This document shows, piece after piece, positions 1-8,534 of a DNA stretch of 64,000 bases. The DNA is taken from contig NZ_JAUCMW010000001.1 in the NCBI RefSeq assembly GCF_030372765.1, forward strand, positions 248,001 to 312,000, written 5' to 3'. Each line of letters starts with the position of its first letter. Position 1 is the first letter of the stretch. This DNA is from Labilibaculum sp. K2S. Lineage in GTDB: Bacteria > Bacteroidota > Bacteroidia > Bacteroidales > Marinifilaceae. The position numbers and the translations under genes were made by a program. The notes under the pieces were generated by a model, which saw only the letters and a program-made list of their open reading frames with translations, was not told the DNA's origin and ran no database searches.

Positions 1-2259
1 AACCTCTGTGGTCTGCAGCAACTCTTCAAGCAAAAGAAAAGATGAAATATCATCTTCAGCAACATAAACAAGACATTCTGAAAGGTTTAGACTATTTGCG
101 ATTTGAGGAGTCTCATTTTTTTCGATGACAGGTTTGCTTTGTTCGGATATTGGTATTGTAAAATGAAATGTACTGCCTTCGTTAACCTTCGATTCAATCC
201 AGATTTTTCCTCCTAAAAGATGTACTAAACCTTTTACAATACTAAGCCCAATACCTGTTCCTTCTTGTAAATGTTGATTCTCAATTTGTCTGAATCGCTC
301 AAAAATCAGCTGAAACATTTCTGCTTGAATACCGAAACCCGTATCCTTCACATATAAATGAACCATCGAATCAACATGCGATATAGAATAACCAATTTCC
401 ACAAAGCCTTTTTCTGTGTATTTAAAAGCATTGGAAACCAGATTGTAAACAATTTGTCTGAATCTGGTAGGATCACAGGTTATATTTAGATTTTCAGTGT
501 TTTGGGGGATGTTTAATTGAAGCGTAATATCATTTTTGTTTTTCACGATCTTAATCATGCTTTGAGACTCCTTAATTTCATAAAGCAATTCGTTCAAAAG
601 ACACGATTTCGTATTCACTTTTAGTTGGTTCGATTCAAGTTTTGAAACATCAATTATATCATCAATAATTCGAAGTAAGTGTTCACTGCTCGACTGAACT
701 AATTTTAAAAATTTATGTCTTCTCTCAAGAGTAAGATTTGGTTGACCTAATAAATCCGAGAAACCAATAATTGTATTCATTGGAGTTCGTATTTCATGAC
801 TCATATTTGCTAAAAAAGCTGACTTTAGATGATCACTCTCTATGGCTTTTTCTTTCGCTTTTTTAAGCTCTGTATTGGTTTTAAGAATCTCAGAATTAAT
901 AGTTTTATATTCTAGATTCAGCAACTCATATTCTTTATTTGTTCTCTCAAGTTCAGCGTTTAATCTTAAGAATTCATCATTTTTTTGTTTTAACTCAATA
1001 TCCGATTCTTTAAGACTGGTAATATCAGTAGCAATTTCAAAGCGAACTATTCGTCCATCAATCCACTCTATTGCTAAATCAGAAATGTAGTACCACCTAT
1101 TGGTAAGGGGGTTTTTAAATTCCCAGTTGTAAATTTCGGATGGTTTGCCATCATTTATAATTAAATGATTTGTGCAAAAACTGCATGGTTCTGTTTCACC
1201 AGCTTGCATAGTCGAAAAGCATTTCGCGCCAATATTATCACCAAACTTATCTTTCATTCTCTTGTTCATGAAAAGTATTTCGTATGTCTCAATATCAGAG
1301 ACGTAAACTAATGCATCAATATTATCCATTACAAGTTCGAAAATATTTTGACTTTTTTGAAGGGCAGTTTCAGATTCCTTACGGGCTGTTATATCCGTTG
1401 TTGAAACATAGGCAATAAATTTATCATTATGTTTGGTGTAGAAAAGCTTGATGATTGCATCAACAACTTCTCCTTCAAGTGTTATTACTTTCGCCTCTTT
1501 TTTAAATGAGTTTTCACCATTGATAATAGCCAATAATTCCTCTTTAAAAACGGAAAGTGATTCTGGCATAAATGTTTTTGCTAAATTTCCTATTAGATCT
1601 TCTTTTGATTTAGCTTTGTATAAATTCACGGTAGCTTGGTTAACATCAACAATAATTACCTGCTGAGATAATTCAATTAATAATTCCGGATGCTCATCAA
1701 AATAACTTCTGAAATCAGTTACTCCTTTAGACTTAAGATCCTCAATGGTTAGCATTAAAACTGTGAAATCCTCCTCCCAAAGAGACTCCGGGGAGTTTTC
1801 AAATAAGGCTTTGTATTTGTTCGTTGTCTCGCTTAATTCCGAGTTAAGCCTTGAAAGATCAGTGATGGCCTCAAGATCATGTGTTTTGGCCTCAACTTCA
1901 TCGTGTAAAATTTCTTGTTCGGTAATATCAATAAAATATTCAATCACATGAGTGATTTCTTGGTTAGAATTGAATATTGGACTTGCATGAACCCAAATAT
2001 TTTTGAGTTCCCCTTTAATATTTATATTCTTGAGTTTGGTTTTTATTGTTTTTTTTTCCTTCAAAACCATATTCACAGAACATTTACAATGGTCTTTTTT
2101 GGTGTAATTCTTTGCATTGGAGAGAATAAGATCGCAACAATCTTGATTGACAATAAAATTCGGATCATTTGAGTCTACGACTTTGTATGTGCCCACTTCA
2201 ATAACATAATATGGGTAGGGTAATGACTTAATTATTTCGTGGTGTAAATCATTCTTCAT
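1..2259 (-). CDS. PAS-domain hybrid sensor histidine kinase (3' end outside window)
   Basis: My translation of the minus strand from the ATG at 2257-2259 stays open for 753 codons to the window edge. Seen: three PAS-type sensor segments (about residues 10-120, 160-300 and 300-425), each followed by an acidic linker ending in DIT; a Glu/Lys-rich coiled stretch (430-475); a HisKA H-box NMSHEIRTPMN with His488; an N-box (DPTRFRQIVYNLVSNAF); G boxes (DTGFGI, GTGIGL); and the beginning of a receiver domain with an acidic EDD pocket at the truncated end. The third PAS segment carries a Cys cluster (KCF...EPCSFC). No transmembrane helix is seen, so the kinase is probably cytosolic and senses a small molecule or redox state. 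Family knowledge says such hybrid kinases autophosphorylate the His and pass phosphate to the receiver. The ligand is unknown. A perfect palindrome lies just upstream of the start. Confidence 0.9.
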   Translation of the reverse strand, partial: MKNDLHHEIIKSLPYPYYVIEVGTYKVVDSNDPNFIVNQDCCDLILSNAKNYTKKDHCKCSVNMVLKEKKTIKTKLKNINIKGELKNIWVHASPIFNSNQEITHVIEYFIDITEQEILHDEVEAKTHDLEAITDLSRLNSELSETTNKYKALFENSPESLWEEDFTVLMLTIEDLKSKGVTDFRSYFDEHPELLIELSQQVIIVDVNQATVNLYKAKSKEDLIGNLAKTFMPESLSVFKEELLAIINGENSFKKEAKVITLEGEVVDAIIKLFYTKHNDKFIAYVSTTDITARKESETALQKSQNIFELVMDNIDALVYVSDIETYEILFMNKRMKDKFGDNIGAKCFSTMQAGETEPCSFCTNHLIINDGKPSEIYNWEFKNPLTNRWYYISDLAIEWIDGRIVRFEIATDITSLKESDIELKQKNDEFLRLNAELERTNKEYELLNLEYKTINSEILKTNTELKKAKEKAIESDHLKSAFLANMSHEIRTPMNTIIGFSDLLGQPNLTLERRHKFLKLVQSSSEHLLRIIDDIIDVSKLESNQLKVNTKSCLLNELLYEIKESQSMIKIVKNKNDITLQLNIPQNTENLNITCDPTRFRQIVYNLVSNAFKYTEKGFVEIGYSISHVDSMVHLYVKDTGFGIQAEMFQLIFERFRQIENQHLQEGTGIGLSIVKGLVHLLGGKIWIESKVNEGSTFHFTIPISEQSKPVIEKNETPQIANSLNLSECLVYVAEDDISSFLLLEELLQTTEV

Positions 2260-2276
2260 CTTAACTTCTCTAAATA

Positions 2277-2294
2277 TATCTTAATCTTAAGATA
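2277..2294. promoter_or_regulatory. 18-bp palindrome upstream of the sensor kinase
   Basis: TATCTTAA-TC-TTAAGATA is a perfect 8-bp inverted repeat centred about 26 bases before the kinase start codon. It has no T-tract, so a dimeric regulator operator is a better guess than a terminator. Function is inferred from position only. Confidence 0.3.
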
Positions 2295-2430
2295 TTTTAA
2301 AATAAATATTATATAGTGGTTTTTGTCATGAAAGAATGCCTGTTAATTAGGATTAACAAATGCGGATATCCTGATGAGCTAATAAGAATAATGGCTGCAG
2401 AAAAAAAACTTGTGCAACCATTGCTTTTAT

Positions 2431-3165
2431 TTAATGAATATGCTCTTCTTTTTTTAGAATAGCATTCAGAATTTCTTCTTTTTCAATTCTTTTTGTGCAG
2501 AAGAACCAATCATAGCAGTGAACATTTTCATCTGTGTTTTCCATCCGGTCTTTTGCAATACCGCAAGATCCGGCAGGAGGAACAATTACTTCATCGCCAG
2601 GGCGCCAATCTGCCGGGGTTGCAACCGAAAATTTGTCGGCAGTTTGCAGTGCAATAACTACACGATAGATTTCATCGAAATTTCGTCCTAAGCTTAAAGG
2701 ATAGTAAATAATTGCACGGATGATTCCATGAGGGTCAATGAAAAACACAGCACGAACAGCTTTTGTACTGTCTTCACCAGGTTGAATCATGCCGTACTTA
2801 TTTGCCACTTCCATAGTAATATCTTCAATTAAAGGGAACTTGACTTCTATATTTTTCATCCCTTTATATTCAATTTTCTCTTTAATTGTTCGTAACCATG
2901 CAATATGGCTGTATAAACCATCGATTGATAAGCCAACTAACTCACAATTTGCTTCTTGAAATTGGCTTTCCATACTTGCAAAAGTCATGAATTCTGAAGT
3001 ACATACAGGAGTGAAGTCGGCAGGATGGCTAAACAGTATGACCCATGAGCCACTATAGTCATTCGGGAAATGGATATTCCCCTGAGTACTAACAGCTCTA
3101 AACTCGGGAGCTTTATCACCGATACGTGGCATTGTAATTACGTTTCTCTCATTCTTTTCTTCCAT
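2431..3165 (-). CDS. Peroxiredoxin, Prx6/archaeal thioredoxin-peroxidase type
   Basis: This is an AhpC/TSA-fold peroxidase that reduces H2O2 and organic hydroperoxides in the cytosol. Seen: the peroxidatic motif PADFTPVCTSEF with Cys55, the downstream Arg in the KAVRAVFFIDP strand, and a long C-terminal extension ending VHCYDWFFCTKRIE. That tail with paired Cys matches the archaeal Prx6 group (for example the Aeropyrum enzyme), in which the extra cysteines form the resolving disulfide. The length of 244 aa is normal for the group. An in-frame Met12 (MPRIGDKAPEF) is where many homologs begin, so the true start may lie 33 bases downstream. It is monocistronic as far as can be seen, with no adjacent reductase gene. 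The family call is secure; the electron donor is not visible. Confidence 0.93.
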   Translation of the reverse strand: MEEKNERNVITMPRIGDKAPEFRAVSTQGNIHFPNDYSGSWVILFSHPADFTPVCTSEFMTFASMESQFQEANCELVGLSIDGLYSHIAWLRTIKEKIEYKGMKNIEVKFPLIEDITMEVANKYGMIQPGEDSTKAVRAVFFIDPHGIIRAIIYYPLSLGRNFDEIYRVVIALQTADKFSVATPADWRPGDEVIVPPAGSCGIAKDRMENTDENVHCYDWFFCTKRIEKEEILNAILKKEEHIH

Positions 3166-3491
3166 GATTCAAGATTTAAAGGGTGACTGTTTTTTTGATA
3201 TTGCATTGAAATTGGAAGAGCTGTGGCTTGCATCACAAGCTCAGGATTTTTTCCTTCTAAACAGACTTGTTTTAAGGGAAAAAATTGTCTTATCAATTAA
3301 CGAACTCAATTAGGTGTGGGAGATAACCCAATATTGTCAATTCCTTAGGAGGGAATCTTAGTGGTTTAGAACAAATTTTAATTCATTCTCAGGTGTAAAG
3401 TTAAAGTTAACTCATTGAATTGCGGATGTCAAGTTAAATGACTGATGGAGAGGTAATTTTAAATCAGTTTTAATAAATTTAGACTCGGAAT
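3166..3491. other. Intergenic stretch without recognisable features
   Basis: 326 AT-rich bases between two minus-strand genes. I saw no ORF of note, tRNA-like fold, strong hairpin or -7 box. It presumably holds the peroxiredoxin promoter. Confidence 0.4.
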
Positions 3492-3875
3492 TTATTCTTT
3501 CACGATTAGAACAGGATCTATTTCAAGCCATTCGAATGCCTCTTTAAGGGAATGAAAAACTTTAGCATTTTGAATTCGAACTTGGATTTCGAATAGCATA
3601 GCCATTGAGGTGTCATAGGATTCGCTTACAATAATGGCACATTTATTTGCTATTGGACTGTACTTTTGGTATTCCTCAATATAGTCATCTAAATCTTTGA
3701 TATTCAGTATAACTTTTGCTTGCGTGAAATTGGCAATTACATGATAGGTTTCATCAAATAAAGAATCTTCACGAGTACTTAGTGTGTGACGTATTAAATC
3801 ATCCCATTTGAAATAACCGTAATAGTATTCATTAATCAGTTTTAAGTTTGGAGATATTTTGTATTTGAATTTCAT
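3492..3875 (-). CDS. Small SpoIIAA/STAS-like hypothetical protein
   Basis: A 127-aa soluble protein without signal peptide or membrane segment. Its layout is a charged N-terminus, alternating beta strands (YHVIANFTQAKVIL; NKCAIIVSES) and helices, ending in KVFHSLKEAFEWLEID. The ending resembles the last helix of SpoIIAA-like/STAS-related domain proteins common in Bacteroidota, where F(x)SLxEAxxWL is typical. I would call it only a likely member of that loose group, since no catalytic motif is visible. It stands alone, with a 326-base gap downstream and the terminator of the next gene upstream. Its role is unknown. Confidence 0.65.
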   Translation of the reverse strand: MKFKYKISPNLKLINEYYYGYFKWDDLIRHTLSTREDSLFDETYHVIANFTQAKVILNIKDLDDYIEEYQKYSPIANKCAIIVSESYDTSMAMLFEIQVRIQNAKVFHSLKEAFEWLEIDPVLIVKE

Positions 3876-3924
3876 TCCTATTACTTTTCAATTAAATATA
3901 GGAAGATCAATTTAGTTAAACAAA

Positions 3925-3959
3925 AATAAAAAAAGTTGCCCTTATCAAAGAGCAACTTT
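3925..3959 (-). terminator. Rho-independent terminator of the DUF4382-like gene
   Basis: AAAGTTGC (3932-3939) pairs perfectly with GCAACTTT (3952-3959). On the minus strand the stem is followed by a run of T, just past the stop codon at 3983. Confidence 0.75.
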
Positions 3960-3982
3960 AAATTGTAGCAGTAGTGTTTATT

Positions 3983-4774
3983 TTAATTAGCTGAAATTTC
4001 TATTGTTCCAGCATCTGTAACAGCATCATTGCTTACCTCAATATCTTCAATTTCTTTTTCAGTATATCCATCAACAGGCATTAAATCAAGCTTGTATGTG
4101 CCTGCTTGTAATCCTTTAATCAAGAAATCGCCGTTTCCTTCAGCAATGGTCGAGATGGTATCCAAACCGATTATTGCATGAATAGTTGGAAGTGCTTCAG
4201 CTGGTGATATAGTTCCAGAGATGGCACCGCTTGTTGCTTCGTTAAAAGTTCTGATTACAGGCTTTAATTTGTATTTGCCATTTCCAGTTGCAACAATAGA
4301 ACGGGCAGCATCAAAATCTATCCACAATTTGTACTCAATTCCAGCTAAGAAATCATCGTGAATCTGAAATTTCAAACCGGAAGTCTGAGCTGATGGAGTA
4401 TCCAAATCATAAGAAACACCATCAATAACTACTGAGTTATTTGCGCCAAGAATCAAACGCATTTGCGAAACAGTGCCACTTGGCATTTCCTGATCAACCA
4501 AAAGCGTGTCCAAGCCATTATTGAATTGTAAAAGATCATATACACCTGCATTTAGCAACTTCATTTCCTGCCATCCATCTTCTGTATTTTCATTGTTTGA
4601 TGAATGAAATTGAATAGCCTGAATATCAATATTAACCTTATCGTATTGTGCGGGAGAATCTGTTAATCGAATTTTAACAGGAGTCGTTAGTTTTACATTA
4701 TCGTTGGAGCATTGAATGAAAACAAATGCAAGCGCAACAAGTGAAATTGTACTGAATGGTTTTAAAAATCTCAT
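3983..4774 (-). CDS. DUF4382-like carbohydrate/ligand-binding lipoprotein
   Basis: A 263-aa predicted lipoprotein. The ATG at 4772-4774 gives a compact type II signal peptide (MRFLKPFSTISLVALAFVFI then QC, Cys20). The frame stays open upstream to 5068, but that extension has no signal character and is rejected. The mature part starts with a DUF4382-like domain (about 28-170: strands beginning VKIRLTDSPAQYDKVNIDI and QMRLILGANNSVVIDG), followed by a carboxypeptidase-regulatory-like beta sandwich (about 185-263: GAISGTISPAEALPTIHAI, with GDFLIKGLQAGTYKLDL). The domain pair is common in Bacteroidota surface lipoproteins, whose ligands are mostly unknown. An A-rich leader precedes the ATG and a terminator follows the stop. 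Confidence 0.8.
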   Translation of the reverse strand: MRFLKPFSTISLVALAFVFIQCSNDNVKLTTPVKIRLTDSPAQYDKVNIDIQAIQFHSSNNENTEDGWQEMKLLNAGVYDLLQFNNGLDTLLVDQEMPSGTVSQMRLILGANNSVVIDGVSYDLDTPSAQTSGLKFQIHDDFLAGIEYKLWIDFDAARSIVATGNGKYKLKPVIRTFNEATSGAISGTISPAEALPTIHAIIGLDTISTIAEGNGDFLIKGLQAGTYKLDLMPVDGYTEKEIEDIEVSNDAVTDAGTIEISAN

Positions 4775-5373
4775 TGTGTGTTTAATTTTAATTAAATAAA
4801 AGTGTTCGGATAAAACGGTGAAAATAGATTTTGTTTTATTTGAATATTTTATGAAAGCCAATAAGTATGCCAGATATAGCCTTAATACAGTAAGGGGTAA
4901 GTTATCAGTGAGATGATGAAAACTAAAATAGATATGATATTTTGAATGTTGAAAATTACGTGGAATTATTCTACACATATTACTCAATTCCTCAGTTAAT
5001 AGGAATAGGTAGGAGAGCTTCCTAAAATCATTTGATTTTATGTGTATGTCCAATTCAAAAGGAAACATCCCATTTTGTTATTTTCTGTATTTAAAATGGG
5101 GATTAAGTTCATTGTAAACTGCATCACGGCTTTTGCTTTTTCAGAAACAGAAGCATCTTTTACAATCTGGATATTTTTTTAATCCATTTGCTTCGGGGTA
5201 ATTTGAATTCCTCTGTTGATTCTTATCAATGAATTGTAATCGTTTGTGTGTTAAAAAAGTTTAAAAAAACATTTTTTCTTAATGAGTATGGCTCTAAGTG
5301 AAACGATTATTCATTAAGATTGCTATCCTCCTACTAAAGATTAAATCTATTATTAATTGCTCAATTTATTATT
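4775..5373. other. 599-bp divergent intergenic region with one hairpin
   Basis: Between the divergent DUF4382-like and four-helix membrane genes. The only clear structure is a perfect inverted repeat, CCCATTTT (5069-5076) against AAAATGGG (5093-5100), without a T-tract. The minus-strand frame open up to 5068 is only the unused extension of the lipoprotein gene. Promoters are expected here, but no consensus box is convincing. Confidence 0.4.
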
Positions 5374-5850
5374 ATGAAGAATTTACAACAACTGGTTCAG
5401 TGGACAAGATTTGGATTGGTTTCAGCATTTTTTATTGTTCTTATTGTTGAACTTGCTTTGGGAGTTCTGGCTATTAGTGGTGAATATTCAATTTTAAGTA
5501 TTCATAAAAGTTTGAATATATCGATATGGAAGAACATATTGGGAATTGCTTTGATTATTGTGGAGATTATTATTTCGGAGATGATGTATAAAAAGAAATT
5601 GGAATATGTTGGCTTATTTGAGACTTTGGAAGAAAAACTAAAATATTTTAGAAAAGCATTTTCTTTTAAAATGCTATTTGGAGCTTTAACAGGAATTGTA
5701 GCTATGCTGGCCTATTCGCTAACTGAAAATTTGATTTGGTTTTTACCATGGATCATGGTATTGTACACCCTGAGTAAGTCCTTTCCGTTTAAGTGGACAT
5801 TGGTACATGCCATGCAAATAGAAAATGAAGAAGACAGGGAATTATTCTAA
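5374..5850 (+). CDS. Four-helix inner-membrane protein, unknown function
   Basis: 158 aa with four predicted transmembrane segments: about 13-35, 52-68, 98-114 and 118-136. A lysine-rich cytoplasmic loop (MMYKKKLEYVGLFETLEEKLKYFRKAF) lies between helices 2 and 3. The C-terminus is acidic (ENEEDRELF). No motif allows a family assignment; the topology is typical of small Bacteroidota membrane proteins annotated as hypothetical. An A/T-rich leader precedes the ATG. The next gene on the strand is the RNA helicase, which has its own likely promoter, so this gene is probably monocistronic. Confidence 0.75.
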   Translation: MKNLQQLVQWTRFGLVSAFFIVLIVELALGVLAISGEYSILSIHKSLNISIWKNILGIALIIVEIIISEMMYKKKLEYVGLFETLEEKLKYFRKAFSFKMLFGALTGIVAMLAYSLTENLIWFLPWIMVLYTLSKSFPFKWTLVHAMQIENEEDRELF

Positions 5851-6007
5851 GATGAATCAATCTTGTATTCTGTGATGAGTGCAGGGAATGAGGCGTTTTT
5901 TACTAGTAATTAAACTCAAAAATAATTTTGCGACCTTAATGCCACTCTTCGTATTCTTTATGTCCCGGTATTTTTAGTCATCATTCTTAATTCTGAATTG
6001 ATTAAGC

Positions 6008-6015
6008 TATCTTTG
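6008..6015 (+). promoter_or_regulatory. -7 box (TATCTTTG) of the RNA helicase gene
   Basis: Perfect match to the Bacteroidetes -7 consensus TAnnTTTG, 22 bases before the GTG start. No convincing TTG at the expected -33 position. Confidence 0.45.
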
Positions 6016-6037
6016 CGGACTATTTAAATTATTTGTT

Positions 6038-7159
6038 GTGGAAAACTTTAAGGAATTAGGTGTAAATAAAGATATTATTAAGGGATTAAACGATCTTAAT
6101 ATTATTAAGCCTACTCAAATACAAGCAGAAGTGATATCGGTACTTCTTCAAGCTAACACCGATTTAATTGGACAGGCTCAAACAGGTACTGGCAAAACAG
6201 CAGCCTTTGGAATCCCTTTGCTGCACAGAATCAATACCAAATCAGACAAGGTTCAAGGTTTGATTCTTTGTCCGACACGCGAGTTGGGACAGCAAATTGC
6301 CAAGCAATTGTTCAAGTTTACCAAGTACTCTGATAAGATTTTTACTGAATCGGTTTATGGCGGGGAACAAATTGACAGACAAATTAGTGCTTTGCGTCGT
6401 CCAACTCATATTATTGTTGCGACTCCAGGTCGGTTAATTGACTTGGTGAAGAGGAAAGCGGTTGATTTGAGCCATGTAAAAACTGTAATTTTGGATGAGG
6501 CAGATGAAATGATGAGCATGGGCTTTAAAACCCAGTTGGATGAGATTTTGACTCACCTTTCGCGTGTAGAAAACCGATGGTTGTTTTCGGCTACTATGCC
6601 TCAGGAAATTATGCAGATAGTTAAAAGACATTTTTCTCCAAGCGCACACAAAATTGAGGTGAGCGGACGAAATGTGGTGAACAAAAATATTCAGCATCAG
6701 TTCCTGATCTGCGAGGACAATGAAAAATTGAACATCTTGATTCAGTTTTTAAAATCGGAGCAAAAAAACAGGGGAGTGGTGTTTTGTAAAACCAAGGCTT
6801 CGGCACAGGTTTTGGCCAAGCAGTTAATTGCAAAAAATATTCCAACTGATGCCATTCACGGCGATTTAAAGCAGATTGAACGGGATAAGGTAATGCGTGC
6901 TTTTAAAAACGAAAGCCTTCGAATTTTGGTGGCAACAGATATTGCTGCCCGGGGAATCGATATTGTCGATCTTTCTTTTGTGGTACATTACGAATTGCCT
7001 GATAAAGAGGAGTATTACACTCACCGAAGCGGTCGAACTGCCCGTGCAGGTAAAGAAGGTGTTTCTCTGTCGTTGGTAAATAACAAGGAGCTTAAAAATC
7101 TTCGTTATTTCCAAAAAACGTTAAACATTGCTTTCAATCAAATCAGACCGAGAAAATAA
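6038..7159 (+). CDS. DEAD-box ATP-dependent RNA helicase
   Basis: A 373-aa superfamily 2 helicase that unwinds RNA in ribosome assembly or mRNA decay. All core motifs are visible: Q motif (IIKPTQIQ), Walker A AQTGTGKTAAF (about 46-56), PTRELGQQ, TPGRL, DEAD (Walker B), SAT, DVxxRGxD-type ATDIAARGID, and HRSGRTARAG. The protein stops soon after motif VI, without the basic or Gly-rich tail found on RhlE or CsdA/DeaD, so it is a minimal-core enzyme. No ATG fits the N-terminus. The frame begins with GTG at 6038, directly before the conserved ENFKELGVNKDII stretch, and a -7 box lies 22 bases upstream. A hairpin terminator follows. The exact RhlE/SrmB/DbpA-type assignment is not possible by eye. 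Confidence 0.95.
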   Translation: MENFKELGVNKDIIKGLNDLNIIKPTQIQAEVISVLLQANTDLIGQAQTGTGKTAAFGIPLLHRINTKSDKVQGLILCPTRELGQQIAKQLFKFTKYSDKIFTESVYGGEQIDRQISALRRPTHIIVATPGRLIDLVKRKAVDLSHVKTVILDEADEMMSMGFKTQLDEILTHLSRVENRWLFSATMPQEIMQIVKRHFSPSAHKIEVSGRNVVNKNIQHQFLICEDNEKLNILIQFLKSEQKNRGVVFCKTKASAQVLAKQLIAKNIPTDAIHGDLKQIERDKVMRAFKNESLRILVATDIAARGIDIVDLSFVVHYELPDKEEYYTHRSGRTARAGKEGVSLSLVNNKELKNLRYFQKTLNIAFNQIRPRK

Positions 7160-7202
7160 ATATTTTGCTTGAGTATAACCTTGTTCATGAATAATATATC
7201 GA

Positions 7203-7232
7203 AGAGATCTTGCTTGCAGGATCTCTTTTTTT
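7203..7232 (+). terminator. Terminator after the RNA helicase gene
   Basis: AGAGATC (7203-7209) pairs with GATCTCT (7220-7226), and the stem extends inward with wobble pairs. A T7 tract follows. Confidence 0.8.
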
Positions 7233-7284
7233 GTAAGATTAATTTACAGTCATAAGATTGTAGTAAACCTTAACTACTGCTAAG

Positions 7285-8163
7285 TTAATACACATTTTTA
7301 GTCCCGTTAAAGTTCATTCTAAATTCAGACGGAGTACAGTCTTGTTTTTTCTTAAAGATTCTATTGAAGTTGGAAATGTTGTTGAAGCCACAATCGAAAC
7401 AAATTTCCGCGATACTCTTGCTGGTTTCAATTAATAGTCGGGTAGCTATTCCCAAACGAATTTCAATAACAAATTCAACAAAGGATTTCCCTGTTCGTTG
7501 CTTAATCAAACGACTAAATGATATTACCGACATGTTTACAAGAGCAGCCGCATCTTCAAGTTTAATTTTTTGCTGAAAATTGTCTTGTATGTACTTGTAG
7601 ATTCGTTCAATTCTTTCACTATTATGAAAATCACTCTGGCGGTGGAATGACATATTTGTAAGCAATTGTTGTTCTCTGGAAATGGCCAGATCATATAATA
7701 GTGATTGAAAAGCCAAATAACTATCAAAACCTCTTTTTTGGCTAAGAGCAATCAGTTTTGGTTCCACCATTCTTGTTGTATCCTCTGAAAATAAAATACC
7801 TCTGTTGGCATTGTTGAGCAATTCCCGTATGGGTTTAAGCATGTTTCTATTCAGGGTGTTATCATCAAATAATTCTCTGGGGAATTGTATTGTGATTTCA
7901 TGCAGGAGTTCTTTATTATCGTTTTTGTAATTTTCCCATCCATGATAAAGATTAGGACCAACCATAACTAATTCTTTGTTTTGGATTTCTCCAATGTGAT
8001 CTCCAATGATTCTTTTTCCTCCTTTTGCTTTATGTATGTAGTTAATTTCGAATTCAGGATGGAAGTGAATTGGAAAGTTAAAAGCATTTCTTTCTCTATC
8101 AAATATTAGGAAACAATCGTTCTCTTGTAAAGGTGTTATTTCTCTGTGAATATGGTCTTTCAT
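7285..8163 (-). CDS. AraC-family regulator of the mannan locus
   Basis: 292 aa. The N-terminal half is a cupin-like sensor domain (HFHPEFEINYIHKAKGGKRIIGDH; ELVMVGPNLYHGW), and the C-terminal ~100 residues form two helix-turn-helix units (ISFSRLIKQRTGKSFVEFV; IAEICFDCGFNNISNFNRIFKK; CTPSEFR), the AraC/XylS signature. Soluble, no periplasmic sensor, so the inducer is expected to be a cytosolic sugar such as mannobiose or mannosylglucose (inference). It is divergent from the GH26-GH130-susCD locus. Its promoter has a well-spaced -33/-7 pair whose -33 box lies inside an inverted repeat, suggesting autoregulation. Many Bacteroidota polysaccharide loci use hybrid two-component or SusR regulators, so a one-component AraC protein is worth noting. 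The family is certain; control of the mannan genes is inferred from position. Confidence 0.92.
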   Translation of the reverse strand: MKDHIHREITPLQENDCFLIFDRERNAFNFPIHFHPEFEINYIHKAKGGKRIIGDHIGEIQNKELVMVGPNLYHGWENYKNDNKELLHEITIQFPRELFDDNTLNRNMLKPIRELLNNANRGILFSEDTTRMVEPKLIALSQKRGFDSYLAFQSLLYDLAISREQQLLTNMSFHRQSDFHNSERIERIYKYIQDNFQQKIKLEDAAALVNMSVISFSRLIKQRTGKSFVEFVIEIRLGIATRLLIETSKSIAEICFDCGFNNISNFNRIFKKKQDCTPSEFRMNFNGTKNVY

Positions 8164-8179
8164 AGCTTATTATTTTTTG

Positions 8180-8210
8180 CAAAACTACTTAAAATGATGT
8201 GATAGTACAA
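8180..8210 (-). promoter_or_regulatory. Bacteroidetes-type promoter of the AraC gene
   Basis: On the minus strand, TTG (8208-8210) and TAGTTTTG (8180-8187) are separated by exactly 20 bases, matching the Bacteroidetes -33/-7 architecture. The -33 TTG sits inside the left arm of the 8202-8234 inverted repeat. Confidence 0.6.
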
Positions 8211-8234
8211 TAAATAGTGATGGAATTGTACTAT
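8202..8234. promoter_or_regulatory. 10-bp inverted repeat, candidate operator of the mannan locus
   Basis: ATAGTACAAT (8202-8211) and ATTGTACTAT (8225-8234) are perfect inverted copies with a 13-base spacer, so the half-sites are 23 bases centre to centre. The repeat overlaps the AraC promoter -33 box and lies about 300 bases upstream of the first mannanase gene. An AraC dimer site is the natural guess. Confidence 0.5.
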
Positions 8235-8383
8235 TTAAGATGAATATTTGGATTGTATAGTTAAGTTTTGGTAAATATATTGTGTGTTTTAGCTGTGTTT
8301 TCGGGTTTTGTGTCATTTGGTTGCATTGTTATTCTGTTGAACAAGAGGTGTTTTTGTTCGTTTTTGGGTGTTGTATATCAATT

Positions 8384-8399
8384 TTATCAGAAATGATAA
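8384..8399. promoter_or_regulatory. Second small palindrome in the mannan control region
   Basis: TTATCA-GAAA-TGATAA, perfect 6-bp arms, about 135 bases upstream of the chosen GH26 start. Possible regulator site; it could also form by chance in AT-rich DNA. Confidence 0.25.
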
Positions 8400-8534
8400 T
8401 AAAGTATCATCTTACGATTGAAAAATACTTGGCTGAAGTATGCAAACGATATAATTTTGAAATGTAATCATTTAGAGGATTTTGCACAGATGAGAAAATT
8501 GCCATTAAAAAGAGTATGTAAAAATAATAATGCA

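Noticed and set aside
3983-5068. Long reading frame extending the DUF4382-like lipoprotein upstream to 5068
   Set aside because: The first 98 codons have no domain and would bury the lipoprotein signal; ATG 4774 gives a proper signal peptide.
8282-8467. 61-codon ORF in the mannan control region
   Set aside because: GTG start, Cys/Phe-rich translation of GT-rich spacer, overlaps regulatory region; no family resemblance.
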